A DNA stretch of 12,216 bases from Chloroflexi bacterium 13_1_40CM_68_21 (GTDB taxonomy: Bacteria > Chloroflexota > Limnocylindria > P2-11E): positions 1 to 12,216 of the forward strand of contig MNEO01000046.1 of assembly GCA_001917735.1 (NCBI GenBank). The letters are read 5' to 3'. A program made the translations under genes and the position numbers. The notes beneath the pieces are model-generated. The model saw nothing but the letters and a program-made list of their open reading frames with translations, made no database searches and had not been told where the DNA came from. Of the stretch, positions 1 through 6,147 are shown piece after piece (the stretch's first letter is position 1; every line of letters begins with the position of its first letter).

Positions 1-87
1 GAGCTCGGCGGCGCGGATCGCGCGCGCCTGCTCGGCGATGGGGGTCCGGCTGTCGGGCGACGCCTCGCTGTGCGTGTGCATGTCCAC
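1..87 (-). CDS. PHP-domain metal-dependent hydrolase, N-terminal fragment
   Basis: Only the first 29 codons are inside the window; the gene runs off the left edge. Read on the minus strand from a GTG at 87, the protein begins V-D-M-H-T-H-S-E-A-S-P-D-S. This is the first motif of the PHP superfamily: an H-x-H pair (His4, His6) after a conserved Asp, which in known members binds the catalytic divalent metals. PHP proteins include histidinol-phosphatase-like and other phosphoesterases as well as polymerase domains. A start with H-x-H at the extreme N-terminus fits the small stand-alone phosphoesterases. The start is uncertain: no clear Shine-Dalgarno precedes it, and the ATG two codons on would remove the conserved Asp. 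It lies about 23 bp after the glycosyltransferase stop, so it is probably the next gene of that operon. Substrate cannot be inferred. Confidence 0.7.
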   Translation of the reverse strand, partial: MDMHTHSEASPDSRTPIAEQARAIRAAEL

Positions 88-110
88 GCGAACGCGACGC
101 GGCTCGGTGG

Positions 111-1211
111 TTATTGGGCCCTTCCTTTGGCGTGCGCTTCCTCGACTATCCGGCGCACGCGTTCGCGGAATCGTGACACATCAAAGCGGCGCGCCGAGTC
201 GCGAAGCGCTTTCGGTTCGAAGCGCCTCCGCTCGACATGCAGCACCGCCTCCGCGAACGCGCGCGGCTCGGCGACGTCGACGAGGGCGCCGTTCTCACCG
301 TCGCGGACGATGTCGAAGATGCCACCCGCCGCCAGCGCGACGACCGGCGCGCCCGACGCGAGCGCCTCGACGCAGACCATCCCAAAGTCGTCTTCGCAGG
401 GGAAGATCAGCCCGCGCGCGGAGGCGAGCAGATCCTTGAGCGTGTCGTCATCGGCCCGCCCGGTGAAGGCCACGTTCTCTCCGGCGATCCGTTCGAGCGC
501 GCCGCGCTCACGCCCTTCGCCCACGACCATGAGTCGCATCCCGAGGTCGCTGAACGCACGCACCGCGACATCGGCGCGCTTGTACGCGGAAAGACGTCCG
601 ACGAAGAGCCAGAAGTCGCCGCGCTCTTCCTCCGCTCGAAACGAGTCGACGTCGATCGGCGGGGAAACGACGTCGACCGGAGTTCGAACTTCGTAGTACT
701 TCAGGATCCGATCACGGACCGCCGTGGAGTTCGCGATCCATCGGTCGACCCGCTCGGCAAACCGCCGATCGGTCTCCCGGAGCCGACCGAGCAGATCGCG
801 CATGAAAGGGTGGAGCGGCGCGGGCACCTCTTCCTGCAGGTATCGGTCGCTCCAGTCATACAGGTACCTCGTGGGCGAATGGCAGTACGCGATCTCGACC
901 GTCCGGTCCGCGAGACCGATACCTTTGATGAAGGCGCTGGTGGAGACGACCACGGCGTCTGTGTCAGGCGGGACATGGAGCGCGCGCGCGGCGTTCGGGT
1001 AGAGCGGAAGAAGAACGCGATGACTCTCACCGAGGAGCAGGCGCTGCAGATAGCTCGTGCGCAGGTTCCACGCGTCGAGGGGACCGTACCGGCGGCGATC
1101 GTGGAAGAACGTGTAGACGGGGGCCTCCGGCCACATCCCGTGCAGCGTCTCGACGACGCGCTCGGCGCCACCGTGGACGACGAAATACTCGTGGGCGAGC
1201 GCGAGCTTCAC
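111..1211 (-). CDS. Glycosyltransferase family 4 (GT-B fold), mannosyltransferase-like
   Basis: A 366-residue GT-B glycosyltransferase that should move a sugar from a nucleotide donor to a lipid-linked or polysaccharide acceptor on the cytoplasmic face of the membrane. The N-terminal domain opens with V-K-L-A-L-A-H-E-Y and a glycine loop G-G-A-E-R (residues 14-18), typical of acceptor-binding domains. The C-terminal donor domain starts near 200 with F-V-G-R-L-S-A-Y-K-R (203-212, donor-phosphate Arg and Lys). It has P-C-E-D-D-F-G-M-V-C-V-E (271-282), the EX7E region. At the exact EX7E spacing the first acidic residue is Asp274, with Glu273 one step earlier. The start chosen is GTG at 1211, whose GTGA overlaps the wecG stop by 4 bp. 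The open frame continues upstream to 1436, but that stretch is Arg/Ala-rich and lies over wecG. Resemblance to WbaZ-type mannosyltransferases is an impression; the substrate is unknown. Confidence 0.88.
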   Translation of the reverse strand: MKLALAHEYFVVHGGAERVVETLHGMWPEAPVYTFFHDRRRYGPLDAWNLRTSYLQRLLLGESHRVLLPLYPNAARALHVPPDTDAVVVSTSAFIKGIGLADRTVEIAYCHSPTRYLYDWSDRYLQEEVPAPLHPFMRDLLGRLRETDRRFAERVDRWIANSTAVRDRILKYYEVRTPVDVVSPPIDVDSFRAEEERGDFWLFVGRLSAYKRADVAVRAFSDLGMRLMVVGEGRERGALERIAGENVAFTGRADDDTLKDLLASARGLIFPCEDDFGMVCVEALASGAPVVALAAGGIFDIVRDGENGALVDVAEPRAFAEAVLHVERRRFEPKALRDSARRFDVSRFRERVRRIVEEAHAKGRAQ

Positions 1212-1945
1212 CGGCCGAAGAGGCGCTGCCGCACGATGAGCGCGACGAAGAGCGGCAGCACCCGCTGGCGGCGCCAGCGGCGCGGCTCGAAGGCGAGCCG
1301 CCAGAGCCATTCGAAGCCGAGCGCGTGGATCATCGCGGGCGGCAGCCGCACGCGGCCCGCGAGCTGATCGAACACACCGCCCACACCGATCGCGACGCGC
1401 ACGGACGGAAGCTGCGGAAGGTTCCGCGCTATCCAACGCTCCTGCGCCGGCATGCCGTAGGCGACGAGGAGGACACGCGCGTCGGCCGCGCGGATACGTT
1501 CGCGGATCACGTCGTCCTCGGCCGGCGCCGGGGTGCCGGCATACGCGCCGGCGATGCGGACCGCCGGGATGCGCCGCGAGAGCTCCGAAGCGGCGCGCTC
1601 GGCGACGCCCGGTCCAGCCCCGAGCAGAAAGACGGACGCGCCAAGTCCGGACAGTCGGCCGAGGATCGCGGGCACGAGTAGGCGGCCGGGAACGCGCGCC
1701 GGCAGCGGATCGCCGAGGAGCCGCGACGCGACGAGCACCCCTGTGCCGTCGGCCACGACCAGGTTCGCCGAGTGCGCGAGCGCACCGAGCTGGCGGTCGC
1801 GGCGCGCAAGCATCACGAACTCCGGGTTTGCCGTGACCACGAAGGTGCGCTCACCCCGAGCGTGCCGTTCGACCACGTATTCGGTGGCGTCAGCGAGGTC
1901 GAGCCGGTCAAAACCGATCCCGAGGACGTTGACGCGCGCGGACAA
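1208..1945 (-). CDS. WecG/TagA/CpsF family glycosyltransferase
   Basis: A 245-residue member of GT family 26, which adds an N-acetylhexosamine or similar sugar to a lipid-linked intermediate, for example in teichoic acid (TagA), enterobacterial common antigen (WecG) or exopolysaccharide synthesis. Visible motifs in order: T-A-N-P-E (38-42), V-V-A-D-G-T-G (63-69), P-A-R-V-P-G (82-87), L-L-G-A-G-P-G (107-113), A-Y-G-M-P-A-Q-E-R-W (162-171) and G-V-G-G-V-F-D (187-193). Thr38, Asp66, Arg84 and Gln168 occupy positions reported as active-site residues in TagA. The C-terminal G-F-E-W-L-W-R-L segment (210-217) and the basic, hydrophobic tail are the appendage thought to hold the enzyme at the membrane. 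The start is a TTG at 1945, 3 bp after the mreB stop, with only a weak Shine-Dalgarno; no better start keeps the motif spacing. Which polymer it serves is unknown. Confidence 0.92.
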   Translation of the reverse strand: MSARVNVLGIGFDRLDLADATEYVVERHARGERTFVVTANPEFVMLARRDRQLGALAHSANLVVADGTGVLVASRLLGDPLPARVPGRLLVPAILGRLSGLGASVFLLGAGPGVAERAASELSRRIPAVRIAGAYAGTPAPAEDDVIRERIRAADARVLLVAYGMPAQERWIARNLPQLPSVRVAIGVGGVFDQLAGRVRLPPAMIHALGFEWLWRLAFEPRRWRRQRVLPLFVALIVRQRLFGR

Positions 1946-1948
1946 GAC

Positions 1949-2968
1949 CTAACGGACGGCGACGAGGCTTCTGCGGAAGAAGTCGAGGTGCTCGAGCGCG
2001 AGACCCGTGCCCTTCGCGACGCAGTAGAGCGGGTTCTCCGCCACATAGCAGGCGACCCCCGTTACCTGGGTCAGAAGCTTGTCCATGTTGCGGAGGAGCG
2101 CGCCGCCACCCGAGAGGACCATGCCCTTGTCAATGACATCCGACGCGAGCTCCGGCGGAGTCTCCTCGAGCACGCCCTTCACGGCGCCGATGATCTGCTG
2201 CAGCACCGGATCCATCGCCTCGGTGATCTCGTTCGACCCGATCGTGATGGTCCGTGGAAGACCGGCGATGAGGTCACGACCGCGAACCTCCATCGTCAGC
2301 TCGGGGTCCATCGGCAGCGCGGAGCCGATCTGGATCTTGACGTCTTCCGCGGTGCGCTCGCCGATCATCAGGTTGTAGCGCTTGCGCACGAAGTTCGCGA
2401 TCGCCTCGTCGAGCTTGTTGCCCGCGGCGCGCACGCTCCGTGACACGACGATGCCGCCGAGCGAGATCACCGCGATCTCCGCGGTGCCTCCGCCGATGTC
2501 GATGATGAGGTTGCCCGAGGGACCCGAGATCGGGATGTTCGCGCCGATCGCCGCTGCGAGCGGCTCCTCGATGAGATGCGCCTCCCGCGCGCCGGCGCGG
2601 ATCGCCGCGTCCTTGACCGCGCGTCGCTCCACACTGGTCACCCCGGAGGGGACGCAGATCATCAGCAGAGGGTGGAAGAAGGTGATGCGGCCGCAGACCT
2701 TCTGGATGAAGTACCTGAGCATGTACTCCGTGATCACGTAGTCGGCGATCACGCCGTCGCGCATCGGTCGCAGCGCGGTGATCGTTCCAGGCGTACGGCC
2801 CAGCATGAGTCGCGCTTCCTCACCGACGGCGACGATCCGCGGTCGCGTCTGCCCGTCCTCGTTCGCGAGCGCCACGACCGAAGGCTCGGTGAGGACAATG
2901 CCCTTCCCGCGGACGTAGACGATCACGTTGGCCGTGCCGAGGTCGATGCCGATCTCACGTACGAACAC
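1949..2968 (-). CDS. mreB: Rod shape-determining protein MreB
   Basis: A 339-residue bacterial actin homologue of normal length that polymerises under the membrane and directs the elongation-type cell-wall machinery. The actin-fold nucleotide motifs are all present: phosphate-1 I-D-L-G-T-A-N (8-14), the [12 protein letters not shown] segment (132-143), phosphate-2 D-I-G-G-G-T-A-E-I (157-165) and the adenosine motif L-S-G-G-G-A-L-L (285-292). MreB-type residues such as [11 protein letters not shown] (67-77) separate it from DnaK and FtsA. It could be called Mbl or MreB; sequence reading cannot decide. The start is a GTG at 2968 without a clear Shine-Dalgarno; no other in-frame start exists back to the ZIP gene 47 bp upstream. 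The usual mreC-mreD partners are not adjacent; two glycosyltransferase genes follow instead. Confidence 0.95.
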   Translation of the reverse strand: MFVREIGIDLGTANVIVYVRGKGIVLTEPSVVALANEDGQTRPRIVAVGEEARLMLGRTPGTITALRPMRDGVIADYVITEYMLRYFIQKVCGRITFFHPLLMICVPSGVTSVERRAVKDAAIRAGAREAHLIEEPLAAAIGANIPISGPSGNLIIDIGGGTAEIAVISLGGIVVSRSVRAAGNKLDEAIANFVRKRYNLMIGERTAEDVKIQIGSALPMDPELTMEVRGRDLIAGLPRTITIGSNEITEAMDPVLQQIIGAVKGVLEETPPELASDVIDKGMVLSGGGALLRNMDKLLTQVTGVACYVAENPLYCVAKGTGLALEHLDFFRRSLVAVR

Positions 2969-3015
2969 CGCGATGAACGATAACGGGCTAGCGAAGAGAA
3001 AGGTGTGTTACCTGG

Positions 3016-3858
3016 TCACGCACCGACCGCGGTGAGGATCATGTCGGTCGCGAAACCGAGCATGAGTCCGAGGAGGATCCCCCACGTCGTGAAGTCCTTG
3101 TGTCCGAGCTTTCGCGCCACCGCGAGGAGCTCGATGACCACGTAGAGGATCGACCCTGCCGCGAGCGCGAGGAAGGCGGCGAACACCGTCTCGTTCTGGA
3201 ACGACTGACCGATGATCGTGCCGACGAAGGTCGGACCGCCGGCGATGAGGCCGAGCGCTCCGAGGAAACGCCAGCTCGGGAGGTCCGCCTCGCCGCTCAT
3301 TGGACCGACGATCCCGAAACCTTCGGTCGCGTTGTGCAGTGCGAAGCCGATCACCAGGACCAGGGCGAGCCTGAGCTCTCCGGCCGCCGCGGATTGCCCT
3401 ATCGCCAGGCCCTCCGAGAGGTTGTGAAACCCGATGCCCATAGCGATGAAGAAAGCCAACCTATGCGCCGGGATGAGTCGCGCGATCGGTCCCGCGCGGA
3501 GCTCGCTGATATCGACCGCGCCGGGCCCGAGGCGTGCCCTGGCACGGCGCGCGAGCCAGAGGTCGTAGTACACAAGACTCATCAGCCCGATCGTCAGCGA
3601 GCCGGCGAACACACCGGCCAGCCACGAGAAATGGACCCAGGAACCGCCGCCGCCCGTCGCTTCAGTGAGCGCGGCATGGACCGGCCCGATGCCTTCGGAG
3701 AGCACGTCCCACAACAAGAAAAGGAGGATCCCGGTCGCGCTGGCATTGAGGAAGGAGCGCATGCGCGGCGCTGCGTTCCGCACGCGGCCCATCGGCAGAC
3801 CCAAGAAGACGGTGAGGCCCGCGATCGCGCCCAGCGCCAGGATCTCGACCGTGGTCAT
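3016..3858 (-). CDS. ZIP family divalent metal transporter (GufA/ZIP11-like)
   Basis: A 280-residue, very hydrophobic membrane protein with about eight predicted transmembrane segments. ZIP proteins move Zn2+, Mn2+ or Fe2+ into the cytoplasm. The binuclear metal-site motifs are clear: H-N-L-S-E-G (145-150) in the fourth segment and H-N-A-T-E-G (175-180) in the fifth, with a further Glu243 in Y-V-V-I-E-L-L. The two HNxxEG motifs are typical of the bacterial GufA-like branch. A charged loop (about 103-130) takes the place of the His-rich loop of some ZIPs. The ATG at 3858 is well supported by AGGAAGG (3865-3871) with a 6-nt spacer. The gene diverges from a DtxR/MntR-type regulator across a shared region of TTAGG/CCTAA repeats, so it is probably repressed when the co-repressor metal is plentiful. 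Mn2+ is favoured by the regulator's metal site, but Zn2+ or Fe2+ remain possible. Confidence 0.92.
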   Translation of the reverse strand: MTTVEILALGAIAGLTVFLGLPMGRVRNAAPRMRSFLNASATGILLFLLWDVLSEGIGPVHAALTEATGGGGSWVHFSWLAGVFAGSLTIGLMSLVYYDLWLARRARARLGPGAVDISELRAGPIARLIPAHRLAFFIAMGIGFHNLSEGLAIGQSAAAGELRLALVLVIGFALHNATEGFGIVGPMSGEADLPSWRFLGALGLIAGGPTFVGTIIGQSFQNETVFAAFLALAAGSILYVVIELLAVARKLGHKDFTTWGILLGLMLGFATDMILTAVGA

Positions 3859-3905
3859 CAGCTTCCTTCCTGCGGTGCCATACTCGCCCGCGGGGGAGTC
3901 CGGTC

Positions 3906-3938
3906 TTAGGGTCGCCTAACTCCCTAAGGCGAGCCTAA
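3906..3938. promoter_or_regulatory. Probable DtxR/MntR-type operator cluster
   Basis: Four copies of a 5-bp half-site lie within 33 bp between the divergent ZIP and regulator genes. On the plus strand TTAGG is at 3906-3910 and CCTAA at 3915-3919, 3923-3927 and 3934-3938. The first pair forms a 5-4-5 inverted repeat. On the minus strand TTAGGC (3938-3933) and GCCTTA (3930-3925) form a second, near-perfect 6-2-6 inverted repeat. The half-site resembles the ends of the known DtxR/IdeR box, TTAGGTTAGSCTAACCTAA. The cluster starts 48 bp upstream of the ZIP ATG and ends about 25 bp before the regulator's start, so one bound repressor could control both genes. Binding itself is inferred. Confidence 0.72.
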
Positions 3939-3961
3939 CGATTTCCGACCTGGGAGGTCAA
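3932..3961 (-). promoter_or_regulatory. Candidate sigma-70-type promoter for the ZIP gene
   Basis: On the minus strand a -35-like TTGACC (3961-3956) is followed after 18 bp by a -10-like TAGGCT (3937-3932), which keeps the TAnnnT frame of the consensus. Transcription would begin near 3925, leaving a leader of about 67 nt before the ZIP ATG. The -10 hexamer lies inside the TTAGGC half-site of the operator cluster, as expected if repressor binding blocks RNA polymerase. The -10 match is weak, so this is only a candidate. Confidence 0.35.
3952..3957 (+). promoter_or_regulatory. Shine-Dalgarno deciding the regulator's ATC start
   Basis: GGGAGG at 3952-3957 is the strongest ribosome-binding site near the regulator's N-terminus. 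It is followed by six nucleotides and then ATC at 3964, an ideal spacing. No ATG, GTG or TTG occurs in frame between the upstream stop (TAA at 3925) and the GTG at 4036, so this site points to initiation at the ATC, or at a base miscalled there. Confidence 0.5.
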
Positions 3962-3963
3962 CA

Positions 3964-4614
3964 ATCGTCACCAGTTCGCCGGCGATCGAGGAATACCTGC
4001 AGGCCATCTACACCCTCTCCGATGAGGGAACGAACGTGATCGGCGCGCGGCTCGCGGCGTTCATCGGGGTGTCAGCCGCGGCGGTATCGGAGATGGTCCA
4101 CCGGCTCGAGCGCGATGGCCTGGTGGAGCTCGATGGGCATAAAGAAGTGCATCTTACCAACAAAGGGCAGGCCTTGGCGGATCACGTCGTCCGGCGTCAC
4201 CGCCTCGCGGAGCGGATGCTCGTGGATCTCTTGGGCTACGAGTGGTGGAAGACCCATGAGGAGGCCGAACGAATCGAGCACGCGATGTCGCCCGAGATGG
4301 AGGAACGTCTCATCCGCGTCCTCGGCGATCCGCAGACCTGTCCCCACGGCAATCCGATGCCAGGGGCGAAGCCCCGGCCCACGAAGCCGCTGGAGAAGGT
4401 CGAGCGCGGCGCGACCGCGACGATCGAGCGGATCCCCGACCAGTTCGAGCACGAGCCCGGTTTTCTCCACTATCTCGACACGCAGGGGTTGCGACCCGGC
4501 GTCGCCGTTCGCGTGCTCGACCCGCGTCACGGCGAGCCACTTCGTGTGGAGGTGGAGGGTCGGGAGCGGTCCATCCGCGCCGACTGCGGCCAGAAGGTCT
4601 GGGTTCGAGCATGA
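3964..4614 (+). CDS. DtxR/MntR-family metal-dependent transcriptional repressor
   Basis: Metal-sensing repressor with an N-terminal winged helix (about 1-75), a dimerisation and metal-binding domain (75-140) and a C-terminal FeoA/SH3-like domain (145-216). The hallmark T-C-P-H-G-N-P-M-P-G is at 125-134. Counting from the ATC at 3964 as residue 1 gives 216 residues that match DtxR numbering without a gap: ancillary-site residues His79, Glu83 and His98 and primary-site Glu105 and His106 are all present. DtxR Met10 and Cys102 are replaced by Glu10 and Glu102, acidic as at the corresponding MntR positions, which suggests Mn2+ rather than Fe2+ sensing. Canonical starts exist only from the GTG at 4036 (192 residues), which would delete the conserved first helix (E-E-Y-L-Q-A-I-Y-T-L). 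Divergent from the ZIP gene; its stop overlaps the next gene by ATGA. The family call is firm; start and metal are inferred. Confidence 0.9.
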   Translation: MVTSSPAIEEYLQAIYTLSDEGTNVIGARLAAFIGVSAAAVSEMVHRLERDGLVELDGHKEVHLTNKGQALADHVVRRHRLAERMLVDLLGYEWWKTHEEAERIEHAMSPEMEERLIRVLGDPQTCPHGNPMPGAKPRPTKPLEKVERGATATIERIPDQFEHEPGFLHYLDTQGLRPGVAVRVLDPRHGEPLRVEVEGRERSIRADCGQKVWVRA

Positions 4615-5282
4615 AACGGCAGCCGGCGATCTATGTGGTGAAGGGCGAGGACTCGTACTGGCTGGCCCACGTGCCGGTGTTGCGCGGCTGCATCGCCTCG
4701 GGCACCACACGCGAGGAGGCGATCGCGAACGCGCGCCGCGCGTTCCGCGCATATCTCGAGCTCCTCGACACGCGCGGCGTCTCCACCGAACACTGGAAGG
4801 ATCTCGATCCGGACACATTCGAGGTTCGAGACATGCCGGCGGACCGCATCGTTCCCGAGGACGTTGGCCCGCTCGAGGAGCACGAGCTTCGTGATTTCCT
4901 CCATCAGTTCGAGGCCTCGCGCGCCGCCCTGCTCGCGCTATTACGCGAGTTCTCGCCGGATGAGCTCGAGCGAAAGCCCACGGAGACGATGTGGAGCGTT
5001 CGCGAGGCGCTCGAACACGTTATGACCACCGAGGTCGAGCTCTTGTCGCGGCTCGAGAAGTGGCCCGACGATCCCTTCAACACGCTGCAGGGCGTCCACC
5101 GCCTCACTTTCCAGCGCTTCATCGTTATGGAGCCAGCGCATACGGCGCTCGACCATACCGTCATGGGCCGCCGCTGGACGACGCGCAAGGTGATGCGCCG
5201 GATCCTCGAGCATGAGTACGAGCACCTCGGCCACATCAAGGAGATCATTGCGGCGCTCGGAGCGGACCGGCCGCCCGAGTGA
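4611..5282 (+). CDS. HicB-like/DinB-like domain fusion protein
   Basis: A 223-residue protein of two parts. Residues 1-55 resemble HicB/UPF0150-type antitoxin folds: a short beta sheet (I-Y-V-V-K-G-E-D-S-Y-W-L-A-H-V-P), then L-R-G-C-I-A-S-G-T-T-R-E-E-A-I-A-N-A-R-R-A. Residues 88-215 look like a DinB/YfiT-type four-helix bundle. M-W-S-V-R-E-A-L-E-H (127-136) matches the family's first helix motif, and H-E-Y-E-H-L-G-H-I-K-E-I (201-212) offers the other metal-ligand histidines (His136, His201, His205 or His208). DinB-like proteins are often metal-dependent thiol- or nucleophile-handling enzymes of unknown substrate. The start ATG overlaps the repressor stop (ATGA), so the two are translationally coupled. 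No HicA toxin lies nearby, which argues against a normal toxin-antitoxin role. The hydrolase gene converges with a single base between the stops. Function unknown. Confidence 0.82.
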   Translation: MKRQPAIYVVKGEDSYWLAHVPVLRGCIASGTTREEAIANARRAFRAYLELLDTRGVSTEHWKDLDPDTFEVRDMPADRIVPEDVGPLEEHELRDFLHQFEASRAALLALLREFSPDELERKPTETMWSVREALEHVMTTEVELLSRLEKWPDDPFNTLQGVHRLTFQRFIVMEPAHTALDHTVMGRRWTTRKVMRRILEHEYEHLGHIKEIIAALGADRPPE

Positions 5283-5283
5283 G

Positions 5284-6147
5284 CTAACGAAGCGCGTCGC
5301 GAAAGAACGCCAGGACACGCGAGCGATATTCGTCAGGGAACGCATTGATCGCGCCGACGTGCCCGCCGCGTGGCGCGATCCAGAGCTGCTTCGGCTCGCC
5401 GGCGGCGTCGAAGAGGCGCCGCGCGCCATCGACTGTCGTGGTCGCGTTGTCATCGTCCGCCGAGTGGATCAGGAGCAGCGGTCGCGGCGCGACGCGTGCG
5501 ATGACGTCTATCGGGCGCGCTCCGGTCACGTCGGCCCCCACGATCGCGTTCACCGCCACGATCCCGAACGGCGGAAGCGGGATGCGCACCGGACCGATCG
5601 GCAGGGACGACAGGCGCGAGAGCTGCAGGTCCTGATCGGTCCAGGCGCTGTCGGCGACGACCGCACGAATGTCGGGATCGCTCGCCGCGGCGAGGATCGC
5701 CGCACCCGCGCCCAGCGAGATGCCGAGCACCCCCACGCGGCCGGCGGCGAAGGCATCCTTCGCGGACCCGGCGGCGAGCGCGATGTTCTGCGCCTCGATC
5801 GCCCCGAGGCCGACCGTGGTTCCCCCGCTCTTTCCGCAGGCGCGCGTGTCGAAGAGCAGCACGTTGTAGCCGGCGTCGTGGAGAAATCGCGCCCACGGCA
5901 GCATCTCCTCGCGCGAGCTCTTGAATCCGTGCGCGAGGACCACCGCCGGAGCGCCCTGCGTCGCTCGAACGAGCCAGCCCGAGAGCGGTGCATCGGCATT
6001 CCCGAAGATCACATCTTCGACCGCCAGATCGGCCGGTGGTCGTACCTCGCTCGCGTGCCCGGCGACGAGCTGGTAGGCGCGCGCGACCGGAGCGGCGAGC
6101 CAGGCCACAAAGGTCACGACCATGATGGCCGCGAGGACGCGTGTCAT
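5284..6147 (-). CDS. Alpha/beta hydrolase, exported or membrane-anchored
   Basis: A 287-residue serine hydrolase of the alpha/beta fold. An N-terminal hydrophobic stretch (about 4-24, ending A-P-V-A-R-A) is a signal peptide or membrane anchor, so the enzyme probably works outside the cytoplasm. The fold's elements appear in order: oxyanion-type H-G-F (73-75), F-D-T-R-A-C-G-K-S (99-107), the nucleophile elbow G-I-S-L-G-A-G (142-148, Ser144), an acid in H-S-A-D-D-D-N (228-234) and the catalytic histidine in G-G-H-V-G-A (261-266, His263). The layout resembles the BAAT/dienelactone-hydrolase-like group that includes many esterases and peptidases; the substrate cannot be read. The ATG at 6147 overlaps the Nudix stop by 4 bp (ATGA), so the pair is coupled. 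The stop at 5284 lies one base from the convergent gene's stop, leaving no room for an intergenic terminator. Confidence 0.88.
   Translation of the reverse strand: MTRVLAAIMVVTFVAWLAAPVARAYQLVAGHASEVRPPADLAVEDVIFGNADAPLSGWLVRATQGAPAVVLAHGFKSSREEMLPWARFLHDAGYNVLLFDTRACGKSGGTTVGLGAIEAQNIALAAGSAKDAFAAGRVGVLGISLGAGAAILAAASDPDIRAVVADSAWTDQDLQLSRLSSLPIGPVRIPLPPFGIVAVNAIVGADVTGARPIDVIARVAPRPLLLIHSADDDNATTTVDGARRLFDAAGEPKQLWIAPRGGHVGAINAFPDEYRSRVLAFFRDALR

Noticed and set aside
237..1367. A 376-codon open frame on the plus strand
   Set aside because: Antisense to the GT4 enzyme and the wecG end, low-complexity charged product, no ribosome-binding site or domain.
1212..1436. A 75-residue N-terminal extension of the GT4 enzyme
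   Set aside because: The open frame is uninterrupted, but the stretch is Arg/Ala/Pro-rich, overlaps wecG, and the GT4 fold begins exactly at the GTG at 1211.
4611..4780. A HicAB toxin-antitoxin locus
   Set aside because: Only a HicB-like domain is present, fused to another domain, and no small HicA-like gene lies on either side.
4072..4904. Minus-strand open frames over the repressor and fusion genes
   Set aside because: The plus-strand frames carry clear DtxR and HicB/DinB motifs and are coupled by ATGA; the antisense frames carry none.
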